DNA from: Oxytricha trifallax
Taxonomy: Eukaryota > Ciliophora > Spirotrichea > Sporadotrichida > Oxytrichidae
Reading direction: 5' to 3'
Length of the DNA stretch: 64,000 bases
NCBI GenBank assembly: GCA_000711775.1
Contig: ARYC01000208.1
Coordinates: 34,432 to 98,431 of the forward strand
Under the pieces are notes generated by a model. That model saw only the letters and a program-made list of their open reading frames with translations, ran no database searches and was not told where the DNA came from. Positions 35,371 to 47,973 of this stretch are shown one piece after another. Position numbers and translations under genes: made by a program. Within the stretch, counting starts at the first letter, position 1. Every line of letters starts with the position of its first letter.

Positions 35371-38300
35371 AATCCTTTTAACTTTGCTTGAGTACTATAT
35401 TGATGAATATCTCTATAATATTGCCTGCATATGAATATAATTCATCGAAATTACATATAAATTGAATTTCCTTAAACTAAATCCTGTTTGAATAATAGAT
35501 TTTAATTGTATGCACTAAATGAAATAGACTATGAATGAAGCTGCAGTCCAAAATTCATGATAACAAGTACTAAACCATCAACCACAAGAGCTTCAATAGT
35601 TATATGTTGATTATTCTATCATATTAAAACCTGAAGCACAGATATTTTGACAATGAATGTTAAGGAGACATAAGCAAAAGAAATGCAAATATTAAATAGT
35701 TAATGGAGATATTGAAGATGTAGAATTGAAAATGCAGTAATAATAAATTCCTATTAAAATAATGAAAGACAGATGTAATGAATAAACATGAGATGTGTTG
35801 ATTTAAAAATGCATTGATAATTAATATGCTAAAAAAATAAACTGTTAATTTTATTTTATCACAAATTTAATTATATAGTATCATATATTAAAATGCATAC
35901 AATTTAATAAAGCTATATGATTAAATTGAAATAAAGTAAGTATTTATTGCACTTATTTCGAATCAGTTCTATTGAATTTATTTCAAATATATATAAAAAT
36001 TATCTTAATAATATACAAATGCTTTTCAATATATTTTTAATTATAATCAGTTATTTAATTAAATTATGTAAAGGCATTACTAATAAAGAATATATTATTA
36101 TTATTTAATGCTGTACGGAAATTAATACTGAGTCTTTTAAGCCAGCCAAAAAGAATATATTACTAATTGATTCATAGTTATTCTGACTTGATAGTAATCT
36201 AATGTATATAAAGATTTTTATTTGTGTTTACTTTAATTCTTAGAATTTTGTTTTGTCAAAATCAAGAAGCAATTTTGTGAAATTAATTTCTCCGAAATCT
36301 GATGTCTATGTATACTGGGAATTTTAATTAATAATATCATTCAGCTTTACTTCATTTATTATGACTCTTTATACATGTGTAGTGTGATTCTTATTTATCA
36401 AATATGTCTATTGATAATCTGAAAGAAGCAGGTAGAAGAGAAAAATAATTGCAAATTTAAGCGATTTTGTTGACTTTATTTAGCGTCCTAAGTAGTACCT
36501 ACAGACATCTATAATTGCCTATCTTCATTCTTGAAAAAAGGAGACTTTCTAAAAAATTAAATTATTTCAGAGCTCATTCAGCACTCATTAAGTGATAAGC
36601 ATACTTTGCATTTACCTTGTAATTACTCAATAATCAAAATTTATGGAATGATTATTATTAAGATTTTATTTCACTTTTTTTAATTAACTATTACGATTCT
36701 TATTTAATAATATAGATTATTACTATTCATATAGAATTACTCAACACCTTTTCCTTTAATTTGTTTCAATCTTATATAGTCTTTACAAAAGATAAAAATA
36801 TTTATCAATAATTTAATTCATGGCATTATATCTTATTAGAAATTTATTATATCACTATTTAATTAAATAAAATGAAATTACATTTAATTTTTAATTATTA
36901 TTGAGTTAAAAATAACTTTATATGTTAGTAGTCTATTAAATAAAAAGGATTTCTTTTAAATGTTTTATTTTAAATTCTTTTGCTAACATATAAAAGACTA
37001 ATGTAAATCTGAATATAAGTTTTATATTAATAAAAAATATATATTTATTTAACAAGCTAAAGAAATGTAATGTTTTGATTAATATAAAAATATAAATTAA
37101 TTTTATTCTTAAATATGTAAAATCTTTAATGTAGTGAAGTGCAGGTATTTTCTCAATTTTTTAGGCAAATTAATTTATTTATAAATTTCATGTAATTAAT
37201 GTAAACTTTAAAATAAAAACCAAAGTATTATTGGCTTAACGGAGGATAAATGAGATATTTGAAAAAATTTCAAACTTTTTCTCATACTCCTCCATCCTTG
37301 AAGACAGTAAAGCAATCACTAATAATTTTTAGGACAACTTCTATGCATAGTCACTATAAATTAAATTATTTAAATCTTATTACCTTTTGTTAAATATTCT
37401 TGATTATCTAGATATTCAAGGTACATCTTTGTCCTATGCCTTATTAAGTTATTAGCTTTTTTCTGTATCAGTGTCAATATAGAATTACTCGTTTAAAAAT
37501 GAAAATGGAGAAGCTTTAAGTTTTAAACCTATGGTTTTAGATGAGGAAGTTCCCATCTACTCTATCTGCAAAGATTAATGAATCTGTATACTTAAATCAT
37601 TTCATTTTATTTCAAAGTATTTATAATTTTATAATACATTTAGCAATAAATAATAAAGTCTAATCATAGATGAGTATTTAGTTATAAAATTTGTTAAATT
37701 CTTATATTTTCAAAATTGAGCAAAGATAATACTATGTTTTGTGCAAGGTGAGGAAGAATAAATATTTATAAATGAATATTCAACATAAATAATTATTAAA
37801 CCTAACTATTTATGTATTAGTATTATATTTCTTCTGATTATTATATAGAACTAGTGTTTCTTGCATCGAAGTTTTTGTCATCTGCCTTTTGAACATTTTT
37901 GTAAAATAAGTTCCCTTTTTTTAATAAATTGTTTGAGAATTCCTCTCTTTATGTACTTTTTGTATATTCTTCATTAACTCTTGTACAAAGTTTTCATAAA
38001 TTTGGAATCAAAACATTCTACTGAGATGAGAATATATTATATGAGATCTGTGAGCAAGGTCTCACTTATTAAAAATTATTTTCTTCTTTAAATCTTTTGC
38101 ATAAATTGAACAGCATTTTTGTGTGCTTCTTTAATGTTGTTTTTTAAGATGAGTTGCTTCTAATGCACCAAGAACAGCAAAGGAGAAACAATTCTGGAAG
38201 ATTGTTATAAAGATGTTTCTTGATAAGTAGGACTAACTCATCTTTGAATAAATCTTAATAAAGATTAATTTCTGGGAATTTTGATATTTCTATTAACTTA

Positions 38301-38654
38301 ATTTCTTAGGTTTGAAATCCATCATCACATCACAAATCACAAAATATGTAATTTAATATGAGATTTTGGTACCTTCAATAGTTGGAGAATCTAACTAACT
38401 ATATTATTTTTTACAACATTTAGTGATATAATCGATAGATATCTTCTTTGTTACCAATTTGTTATTTTTTTATTTGTTACCATAAACAAAATTAGCAAGT
38501 ATGAATTTAGTAAACTCTCATTACAAACTAATTATTAATAGTCTCCTTTACTTGAAAATTAATCTTTATAATTTTTAATGTGCTAATTCTTATGCAGTGC
38601 TTCACTATAATTTAAATTTTAACACAACTTAATAACTGATAATTAAATTTTGTA
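35371..38654. other. Long AT-rich stretch without recognisable gene
   Basis: Several kilobases of AT-rich DNA; no convincing coding island, inverted repeat or homology was seen. Confidence 0.4.
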
Positions 38655-38903
38655 TTTAAACATGGTGGCTTCCTTAAATCAAAAGTCAGTTTATCTTGGC
38701 TCAGGTTAATCATAGTAAACTTTCACACTATTCAAAAGGAATAATCAATTAATCTTGTAATAGTAGAAGTTCTCATAACTCAAAAGTTTCAAGCCGAGGT
38801 TGATGTACTACAAGTGTAAAACGGGGAGTTGAAAGCAGATAAGGGAGCTTAAATTGAAATGCTGTGGAACATGTTGAAGACCTAAAAGTACAGCAACCAA
38901 TGA
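38655..38903 (+). CDS. Coiled-coil C-terminal fragment
   Basis: Open to TGA 38901-38903. The last 45 residues form a charged helix (QKFQAEVDVLQVQNGELKAD, then EMLWNMLKTQKYSNQ), consistent with a coiled-coil C-terminus. The upstream part of the frame (GGFLKSKVSLSWLRLIIV) is less certain. The patch is GC-richer than its flanks. No family recognised. Confidence 0.35.
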
Positions 38904-39789
38904 AAGTTAAAAACATTATATGCATAAATGATGCTATTCTTTATTCTCATCATAATCAAACTTATTAAACGTTATCTTAAAAAGATTTGTATACTAGAGG
39001 ACCTAGAATATATCAATTGCAGGTGTTAATAAACTTCTTGTATATGATCTATGAAATATGATAATTTTTTTAAAAAAAACCAAAATAGATGATGATGAGT
39101 ATATGATTTAGAATATTAGATAAAAGAATTTAAAAAATAGAGAGATAATAAAATAAATAAAATAGAAAACAGTATGAAAATAAAATATAGTCTTTGAGGT
39201 ACAAAGTAAATCTTGATGATTTTTGTTGTGTAATTTATTTATTTTGCTATTATTAATTATTATTATGAGTATAAAATTATATTAGATAGAGCATTTTAAT
39301 TACACGATAATTTACTAGGCTTTCTCTAAGACTTCGGATTCTCTTTTACTATCATTCGCATTTGTAAGAATGAAAAGCTCTTATCTGGTGATTAATATGA
39401 GGTTTTAGAACTAAAGTTCAGTCAGTTTATTGTATTTTGTTTTTTATGCTTTAGCGACATATCATGCTAGTCACCAACTTCACTTGTTAGGGATGATTTC
39501 TTATAATTACTTAATGCTAGGATGCTCCATTTGAAAAGGTACTTGCAGCTCTATTTATACCAGCATAATATCTTCATTTGCCTTAACTGATAAAGTAACT
39601 ACCAGACACAAGCAACATCTTCAACAATATTCCCAATTCTTTTCAACGCATGCCTTAGATCTCCCATTTTTTTAGTTGATTAATAATTCTAATTATCGGC
39701 ACATCTTATTACTTAGATTAGAAAACAAAGACTTATAAAATCTAATATTAGCAATTAATCTAGTCACCACTCGAATCTATAGAGATGAT

Positions 39790-40599
39790 TTAAGGGAGGT
39801 AGGGGCTTCAATCTGGAGAGATTCTTAGTATTGAAGCAATTAAGTCTTCTTTATTTTACTGTACCATTTTATCGAATTGCTTCAAACCACTTTTGCACAT
39901 TTCTTGATCTTAATTTAAGTATTTTGAAGATTTTTATTAGTGAAAGGCTCAATTTCCCTAGTTGTAAATTTTTTCACAATTGCAATTAGGATTTCAGTTT
40001 GGTTGAGTTGGAATAATTTTGGTGAATTCTTGTTCACATGGGTAGACTTCCTTTATCAAAAGACTTATAATAGATTAGTCTCTGAAGTATTCCTGAGCCG
40101 CTTTATTGCAGTTTCAAGAAATGCTATTTAATTTTTCAATCTAGGCCTCAATTACTCCAGTACTTTGGACGCCCCAATAATTCATTCACTATTTGTCTCC
40201 AGATTTTTAATTTGCTTTAGTTGAAGTAGTCTAATGCTTTTAGAAGTAAGCATGGAGCTTTGTTATCACTATTTTATAGTTCTTGTGATAAATATCTTTC
40301 ACACTCTGTTTTTATTGATTATGAAAATACTTTTGTCATGTGCTATAAATACCCATGCCAATAAAGGAAGTTCTTAAATAAGATACCCAGTAATTTATGT
40401 AACTCAATGAAGAATTGGCATCGTAAATATTGCAATGCACAATTATATAGGAATTGGGGGTATCCAGGCCTTAATATAATCTTTGAGAAGCCAGAGATAA
40501 TTGTTTATTTAATGGAGTAAGTATCAGAATAATTGTTATTTTCAACTCAATTTCTCTCAATTTTTTACTGACTTCTGTTGGAGTTAAGCTTCTTAGCAT
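39790..40599 (-). pseudogene. Unidentified degraded gene
   Basis: From Met 40599 an 87-residue frame (LTPTEVSKKLREIELKI; LDTPNSYIIVHCNIYDANSS) ends at TGA 40336-40338. The same frame continues with five more TGA codons to about 39790 through coding-like segments (NYWGVQSTGVIEAQIEKL; EMCKSGLKQFDKMVQQNK). The phrase around NYWGVQSTG slightly recalls integrase cores, but the catalytic triad is not evident. Confidence is low beyond the first 87 residues. Confidence 0.3.
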
Positions 40600-41735
40600 T
40601 CAAAAAGTGTTTACTAGACTAATGGCTTAGACTTGAAATACTGAATGCGAAATTTGATTTTGAGAGAAGGCAAAATAATTAGTGCTACTATTAGTTGTTG
40701 TAATAATATTATTATTATATAATAATTATTAAGGTTATTAATTTAGAATTTAAGAATTTGTTGCTTAATAATTTATTATAATAGGTTTGTACATTTTGTG
40801 TAATGAGATTTAATTTATTATTTTGTATTACAACACAAAGCCTAAAAATTTAATAGTCCTTTTTATATTTACTTATATTTTATATTAGTTTTTACCAATT
40901 CTCTTATACGATAAAAAAATATTTTTTTATAATATAATTTTTGATCAGAAGATACTATTATGACATTCACAATTAATTTTAGTTACCAAAGTTTTATTTT
41001 TAATTGTCATCTGTTAAGGACGGTTATTCACTTAAACTGAATTTCGACAAGTTACAGGTCAACTCATATTATTGAAATAATGGTGGTATCTATGATAGCT
41101 AATGCATGAATAATAAAATTGCTTAACTAATGAAATTTCCTATATTACAGTAACTATTGCAATTAAAATTAAACAAATTCTTAATTTTGTGTAAAATTTA
41201 TCATTAATCCTAAAATCCATCCTTTCTTGTAAAGTTAAGAGGCATAAGCAAAAATATTATCTCAAAAAATTCTTGATTCAAAATATAAATTATAAAAAAC
41301 TTTATCCTCATACTCTCTTAAGTTTAAGTCATTAACATAAATTTACGAAATATTCATGAGCTAATGTGCTTTGAATGCAAAAAGTAGAAATCAAATGGAT
41401 CGTGTTTAACATGCTTATAAGAGGAGTTTTTAAACATTCCTGCACTATATTAAATTGCCTTAGTAGTTGTATTGATAACTAATTTTATTTCAACATGCCT
41501 AACAAGACAAAGTATTGGGGTGGATGAGAATACATATTGGTCTTTACTTTCAGATATCTCATTAAGAGCTAGCAATATAAAATATTTTTGTCAATTACAA
41601 TAGTTGCAGCATGACACAGTTTTGCTGCAGCTGCTGTTGTAGCTTATAATTATTTTTAGAGCTTAGTGTTAAAAATATGATATTTTTAAAGCCTCTAATA
41701 TAGAGTATTTATATTTTATATTTTCGAGAGTCATT
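40600..41735. other. AT-rich spacer
   Basis: Nothing recognised. Confidence 0.35.
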
Positions 41736-42102
41736 CTTTAAAACAGTTTCTCTCGAGGTTTTTAATTAATTAATCAGTAAAAATTCGTTATAGTCAAAAA
41801 TCTCAACATTTCAATATCTTTAAATAAATAGAGCTTTTTCTGTTTTAATATTTAATAATCCTTTAGGATATATGAATAAGTTCTTATAGATTTTTTTTGT
41901 ACCTTATTAAGATTCCTTAACTTAATTATGTGATAAAATATGAGATAAATACTAAAAAACTAATAATGTTCTATTTCTTTTCAGAATTATCATAACTCTT
42001 TTTAGACATAGATATATTTATAAGGAAATTTTGAAAAATTATGAAAAAATTGTTGACAATATTTTTTTATATTAAAATCCTCGAGAGACACTGTTTTAAA
42101 AG
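41736..42102. mobile_element. ~367-bp element with ~24-bp terminal inverted repeats
   Basis: Left end CTTTAAAACAGTTTCTCTCG followed by AGG; right end CCTCGAGAGACACTGTTTTA followed by AAAG. The interior is AT-rich and non-coding. The size and TIR length fit a MITE of a family separate from the others here. The target duplication is not clear. Confidence 0.6.
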
Positions 42103-43639
42103 TGTGAATCTCAACAAATACAATATTATACAGTTTAGTTTGAATTGTTGAAAACTTTAATATAATTTAAATTAATTATTAATATTTAAAAAATGAAGGA
42201 TTTTAAAGGAAAAAGTCCTATTTCCTCTTTCAGCATCTCTAAAATATTTAATGAGATGCAACTGTGATAAATTAACTCATTAAAATTTGAGAAGTTTGAA
42301 ATACTTCTAAGAAATTATCTCTATAAAAATGATTATAATAGACATTCTGAAGACTTGAATGAGATCCTGATATAATATACAACATAAAATTGTGAAAGAT
42401 CGCATGTTCACAGGGATTTAAAGCCATAAAAATGATATGATAAATATGTTCTTTACAAAAAGTAGACGAGAGAGTAATAAGGTTAGAGATTATAGTAACT
42501 TTAGCTTGGGTTTTTGGTACCCCAGGATTCTTTAAAATTAGAGAGTAGTGAAATAATAGATAATATTTTTCTGTAGAATTTCTATAAGTAAAATCCACTG
42601 ATCTGGACAAATTTGGGAAATCATAAATATACTAATAAATTTATTTAGTTAGTTTAGATAAAGTATTTTTTAAAAATTTAAGATAAATCATTCATTTTAG
42701 TGTGGTTTATCTATAATTTTACGTTAAAAAATGAAGTTTTGATTAAGAAAGAAATATTATATTGTATAACATATTAACTAAATTTAGAAATTTTGAATAA
42801 ATCTAATTCTTATTTTATTAATTGAATGTTTCTTCTAGTACTAAATTTTTTATAAAATTTTTTTAAAAAAAATCTCAATGCCTTGCATAAAATTATATAT
42901 AGACCACATTAAATTGAATAACTAATCTTTATTTATTTTTGGCTAGCTTATCAACAAAAAGATTTAATTAAAATTTTATTGATATAATTAAGATTTTAAA
43001 ACAAATTCGACCAGATTCGAGAATTTACAAATAAAAATTCTACATAAAAATGTTGTATTACTATCATACTTGGTATAGAAAAGACATAGGAAATAATTAA
43101 TTATTTCAGTTAAGTTTATGAAGAATTCTATTTCGAAATTAAATAAATGAGAAGATAATCGTGAAAGACATAATGTAACTAAAATCCTCTGTTACATTTA
43201 TAAGAAACAGAAAAAAAGCGTTAAATAAACAATATATTAAAGAGATTATAAGATTAAGTTTAATTTATTTAGAGAAAAATAAAAATATTGAAAACATATT
43301 AATCTACGAATAATTTGTGTTATCTAAAATAACATAATAAGATTCCAACAAAACAATAGAAATCGAATAGTTAATAGCATTTAAATATTGAATTTTGAGG
43401 TTTAAAGTATTAAATAGATTGAATTTATAATAGCATATAAATTTTTTAGGCTAATACTTTATAGGTATAACAGAAAAGATAAAATTATTAAGAATATATA
43501 TATATATCAATTTTATCCATTTAAACATAAAATTATTTTTGAATAAAAATATAATTTGATTAAAACAATATCCTCCATTTCGGAAGAAATTATCTTAAAG
43601 CAAAATTAAATTATTTTGTTAGAAATCGATAAAATAAAA
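42103..43639. other. AT-rich stretch with one orphan ORF
   Basis: A minus-strand frame (42272-42610, 112 residues, start MSRSVDFTYRNSTEKYYLLF) is present but shows no recognisable motif; its status is uncertain. The rest is AT filler. Confidence 0.3.
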
Positions 43640-44120
43640 ACTTAGTAAATTTACTTATTCATTGTCTAAATTTTTACATAATTTATTTAGATACATTTAA
43701 TATTGTGAGCTTTAATGGTATTTTCAGTAGTCTCTTCAATCAAATCTTGATTTGTGACAACTTATGACATCTCTCCATTAGATTGAGTTTTAATAATGCT
43801 TGGGTTCATTGATTAATGGGTAGTATCCTACCCTATGCCTAGTCTGCTCTCTCTAAATTTTGCCTTTAATTAGAATCTCCCTTAGTCATGCTACTTTATT
43901 GCATGTTATTACACTATCATATCGTGATAACAGACTTTTTTTGATTTCACGCTATTTTTATTAAAGAGAAGATTTTTAAAGTTCTGAGTGACTATAAATG
44001 TCTGAAATATGTTTTTTACGAAGCGTTCTCCCTGCTCAACTCATCTCCGTATCTCTTGTAACAAGGTTTGGACTTTATTTTTTCGTTGTTGTCTAGAGCT
44101 TCTTGAGGAATTACAATTTA
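43640..44120 (-). CDS. Unidentified gene fragment, two segments
   Basis: The upstream segment (about 44115-43950) reads PQEALDNNEKIKSKPCYKRY then ENASQKTYFRHLQSL. The downstream segment (about 43930-43640) has two open frames, one polar (MNPSIIKTQSNGEMSQVVTN) and one basic (REILIKGKIQREQTRHRVG followed by YYPLINEPKHYQNS). The frame break lies near 43945. Composition is clearly coding-like compared with the flanks. No family recognised. Confidence 0.38.
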
Positions 44121-44269
44121 TAATAGGAATTTGATAATTTAATATTAATAACTAATAGTGATGAGTTAAAAGTTAAGATGAAGAAGATGACGATGATGAT
44201 CATTCATTAAAATCTGTAAGTTACATTTTAAATATTTAACTTTATTTTTTATAGCATTGCTAGGCAAGG

Positions 44270-44408
44270 AGGAGCACCTTCTGAGATGAGTTGAGTTGAC
44301 ACTTTTTAAAGAAGCAGAAAGAAGTGGGAAATACCTGTATTCTTGGACTGATAGAAGAGGATTTGAAGGACAATGGTTGAATGGGAAAGCTGTTTGTATT
44401 TTTTCCAT
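44270..44408 (+). CDS. MORN-repeat exon
   Basis: Downstream of a likely acceptor (TTTTTTATAG at about 44260), the frame reads SGKYLYSWTDRRGFEGQWLN followed by GKA, a good match to the MORN repeat (Y-x-W-x-D-G-x-x-[Y/F]-E-G-x-W-x-N-G-K). MORN repeats occur in membrane-associated and cytoskeletal scaffold proteins. Only one repeat is visible here; a second lies at 45185-45250 on the same strand. Confidence 0.55.
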
Positions 44409-44689
44409 TTTTAATGTATATATAAAAAGTATTTAATTAAATTCTAAATGAATTCTTATAATCATCTATTTTTCCATTTATTTATCATAAATCATGCTGA
44501 GAGTGGCTTCAAGTCAGGTTTCGAGCACCCTCATTGCCTTGCTATATCAAGGCAGCTTATCTTGGCATTTTATTTTTTAAATTCAAGAATTTCAGAAATT
44601 CAATCGAAGTAAATGCAGCTTGGGTGTAGAAAGGACATCATATGATGTAGCAGAGCTATCTCAAGATGGTACAATGTCTTACTCAGAAA

Positions 44690-44925
44690 TTTCCTCAGGT
44701 AGCCGAGATAAGTGAATATCATTGTTTCTCAAAGGGCTCTTATGCCATTTGACCACCTACTTTCCAATATATATAACCTTGTTCTTCTCTCTTGCGGATG
44801 AGTTCCTTCCAAGCAGATAGTTTACAAATGCCATCAGCGCTTTCTTTTAAAGGGTATAACATTTTTCTCTCTGTTGGTATCAGGGCGAAATATCTTTTGA
44901 CATACAAAAAATTAATTAGTCTCAA
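44690..44925 (-). CDS. Unidentified fragment related to the GC-rich gene
   Basis: Minus-strand frame from Met 44925 (SADGICKLSAWKELIRKREE, then GYIYWKVGGQ). The adjoining DNA at 44697-44740 aligns with 13096-13135, also on the minus strand (CACTTATCTCGGC shared, plus flanking matches); in the aligned frame the two read NNDIHLSRLPEE and NKDAHLSRPLGH. This therefore looks like a diverged, AT-shifted paralogue of a segment of the 12.7-13.9 kb gene. Function unknown. Confidence 0.35.
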
Positions 44926-45184
44926 TATTTTACTATTAAAAGGCTCATGATCTCAGAGCTAATATGAAATACTCTAGCTTCACCTATAGAATTATTTTTT
45001 AGAATATGAAATAGATTAATTAATAATAATAATTTCTAATGGAATAATATTAAGATGAGGACGAAGAAACGTGCGCTCACAAAATAATGTTCGTTAAAAT
45101 TTCTTAATCTTAATTTATAAATACTTTCAGAAACATTATTGAGCAGTGGTGGTGGTGAGAGACGAGTACTTCGGGAAGATGATT

Positions 45185-45250
45185 AATACACAACAAAGAA
45201 GAATTAATCTATGCTGATGGAGATATCTATGAAGGTTACTAGATGAATCA
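45185..45250 (+). CDS. MORN-repeat fragment
   Basis: The frame reads EELIYADGDIYEGYQMNHN, matching the MORN core Y-x-D-G-x-x-Y-E-G. It probably belongs with the exon at 44270-44408, separated by about 0.8 kb of non-MORN DNA containing a GGTGGTGGTG run. The overlapping minus-strand frame at 45204-45509 is likely a shadow. Confidence 0.45.
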
Positions 45251-46611
45251 CAATTTTTTTCACTCTTTTCCATTTTCTATGTATTTTAAGTATTCCAATT
45301 GTCATTTGTTTTATTCTAATAACTTTAAATTTTCCAAAAAAATACCATAAATTCTCAACACTTATTTCTGGCATCTTCTCGTACTTCAAAGCATCTTCAT
45401 GATAATCTTGCCCAAAGAGCAGACTTAAATGCAAAGAGATTAAGTGTTGATTATTGTTTAGAAAGCAATGAAATACATAATCTTTTATCGATATTACTCT
45501 ATCAGTCATTTGTTATTTTTCAAAGTAAAATCCTCAAAACATTTTTAGTTAAATATTTTATTCATTCTATCAGCAGGAATATTTTAGGTATTATAATGTC
45601 AATCGAGAAAACTGGGATTTTATGTGAATTTAAAGTATATTTATTTTTAAAAAATTCATCTGTTTGATTTTGTTTTATCACATTAATCTTGCTTTTTCTA
45701 TAGTAGCTCAAGTATGTCGTCTAATAATTAACGAGGATAATGAGGGGCTCCTACGGTTATGATCTATACTAAATTTTTCCTCTACTAAATATTTATTTCT
45801 TCGCATTTATCTTATTATTTTTTATGTTTTTAAACTAAATTAAAAGATTATTTTTAAAGCTAAATGCCAAATTAAGGCATACTTTTCTTATCGCTCTCAT
45901 ATATATATTAATAATAGTAATTCTTCATACATTCCACTATCCTGAGAAATTGTTCCAATTCTTTCTGATTGGGAAGGAAGTATTAAATAATCCCAAGAAC
46001 CTTTGCAAAAAAATGTTACAATAATTTATTTAAAAGCACTGTTATAATCAATACCTACAACTATTGAAGGATAGCATAACGTTTTCAGTCATCATATATT
46101 TATGCATTTTCAAGCTCATGCAACTCCTTGACTCCATTTATTTTATTTTATGGAATATTATTTAAGCTATCAAGGTATCTGTTATGATATAGATGGCCTT
46201 TCAAAGTTTAAATCTTAGTACAATGAAGCAAGACCAAAAATAATGCCATTCAACTTAAGTAAATTTTTGCTATTACTTCTATAAGCTTCTCTAAAAGCCA
46301 CACATTTGTTAGCAATTTATTCTGGCGCTGCTCATTCTTTATTATAAACGTGGAAGAATGTAAATTGTAAGCATACTCATCAATCAATATGAGCTTTCTC
46401 TTGATAATTATTCTTATATTTAAGTAGTTTTCTTTACAGATGTTAAGATCATCAGCATCCAATACAAGAATATACATGTATCTCTTAGAAACATTCTAAA
46501 AAGACATTCATGAAAGGTGGGCGAAAATGTATGATTGTAAAAATTAAATTTTAATCTAGTAAGAATACTATTTTGCTAATCAATGATGGGAAATGCATTA
46601 TAAAAGCTTTA
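45251..46611. other. AT-rich stretch, weak minus-strand frames
   Basis: A minus-strand 75-codon frame at 46250-46477 includes LILIDEYAYNLHS, faintly like the first-Asp motif of Tc1-type transposases, but nothing supports it downstream. Otherwise nothing recognised. Confidence 0.25.
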
Positions 46612-46815
46612 CATTTTCGTCTTCATCGTCATCATTATCATTTTCAATATTTTAGAAGTATTCAAAGTATCACTCTCAAAGTCACTTTATGAAACACCAG
46701 TGCAGTAAGACCTGTTGTCTTACCTAGAGGAATCAATAAAAATATAAAACTTAAAAGATATATCTTATGTAATTAACAACTTTTGTGAATGCTCTTCCTC
46801 ACCTGCATCTGATCG
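46612..46815 (-). CDS. Acidic-tailed exon module, copy 4 (degraded)
   Basis: On the minus strand, exon A (about 46815-46790, ending GEEEHSQ in one frame), an AT-rich intron ending CCTCTAG or slightly earlier, then GKTTGLTALVFHKVTLRV and an acidic run (DNDDDEDE). The frame is broken between the two parts of exon B. The order and DNA-level similarity to the copies at 1.1, 1.4 and 50.2 kb identify it. Confidence 0.42.
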
Positions 46816-47079
46816 ATACGAATAGTTTTATTTATATTAAGTAATTGACTTTATTGATAAACTTCAAATTATAAATCATATATTGCCTACAGATTGGTTT
46901 ATTTATTGATATATTTTCTATCTTTTGTACTTTTCCTACAACTATCTATAAGATTAAAGATTAACAGAATATTTTATGATGGTGTTAGCTTTTGAGTCTC
47001 ATTTTCCTAAATTAATAATCACTAAGATGATGCTTGTATATATAACTTTTAGCAATTATCTGATTTAGTTATATATGAC

Positions 47080-47345
47080 TTCATGCATGTTGCGCACTAA
47101 AACCTGCAATTCATCTTATATGCTTGAAATATATCTTTGCTTGCCTAAATGTATTTCTTTGATATGTCTCTTCAAACTCACTCATTTGAGAAAAAAGTCA
47201 AACAATCATTACAATAATTGTTTTATCTTTCAATTAATTGCTGTACTTTTAACTCATCTTCATGTCAATTTATGTTTAATGCGGTATCACTGCTACCTAT
47301 CTCTTTCTAGTCTTATATTTCATGTAAAAGATAAATGCTTCAAAC
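47080..47345 (-). pseudogene. Unidentified minus-strand frame with TGA breaks
   Basis: A frame with several TGA codons reads VAVIPHQTQIDMKMSQKYS, then SEFEETYQRNTFRQAKIYFK and IAGFSAQHA. The plus-strand 94-codon frame over the same DNA is Leu/Ser/Cys-rich and looks like its shadow. Support is composition only. Confidence 0.25.
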
Positions 47346-47973
47346 TCGAGAGCTCTTAGTTCTACTTCCCTTTTAACATAAATGATTTCAAGATCTTATG
47401 TAATTCAATATTTAGCAATGATCATCCATTACTATGAAAATTTAATTTCCTATATATATTAAAAGCCATGTTAAAATTTAAATTTGAATTTCAAATTATT
47501 AAGTACCATAAACTCTCAAACTATATTAACTCTGAATATGAGTTGCAACTGCAATAATAATGGTCAGATTTCATGTTTAAAGGATAGTATTTTATAATTA
47601 GTTCAAAACTTTATTTTTCTTCTAATATTATCCTTAATAATTATGATTTTGGTATTATTGATAAAACGCAAACTATAGGTAATTTCTACTTCTGCTTTAA
47701 ACTACAGCTACACCAACTTCGTGGCAATCTAATAGTGGAACGATTCCATATAACGTTGACATTTGTGAATAATAATAATAATTCAGTTCATATTTAAAAA
47801 TTAATATTTAAATTTAATATTGTAATAATTTAGAAGAATTCGATTGGTTCTAGTATCAATTAAATTTCTAGCAATATTCAAACTTTTCCATTAAACATCA
47901 TTTACTTAGTACTAGATAATAATTAAGTTTACTATTAAATTGGTACCAATTTGCACAAATTAACAGGCTTCAT

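Noticed and set aside
39940-40131. Plus-strand 63-codon hydrophobic frame
   Set aside because: Antisense to a minus-strand frame with more coding-like composition; no motif.
46250-46477. Minus-strand frame with LIDEYAYN as a third transposase
   Set aside because: Only one weak motif; no second Asp/Glu region in any nearby frame.
47075-47359. Plus-strand 94-codon Leu/Ser/Cys-rich frame
   Set aside because: Shadow of a charged minus-strand frame over the same DNA; no motif on the plus strand.
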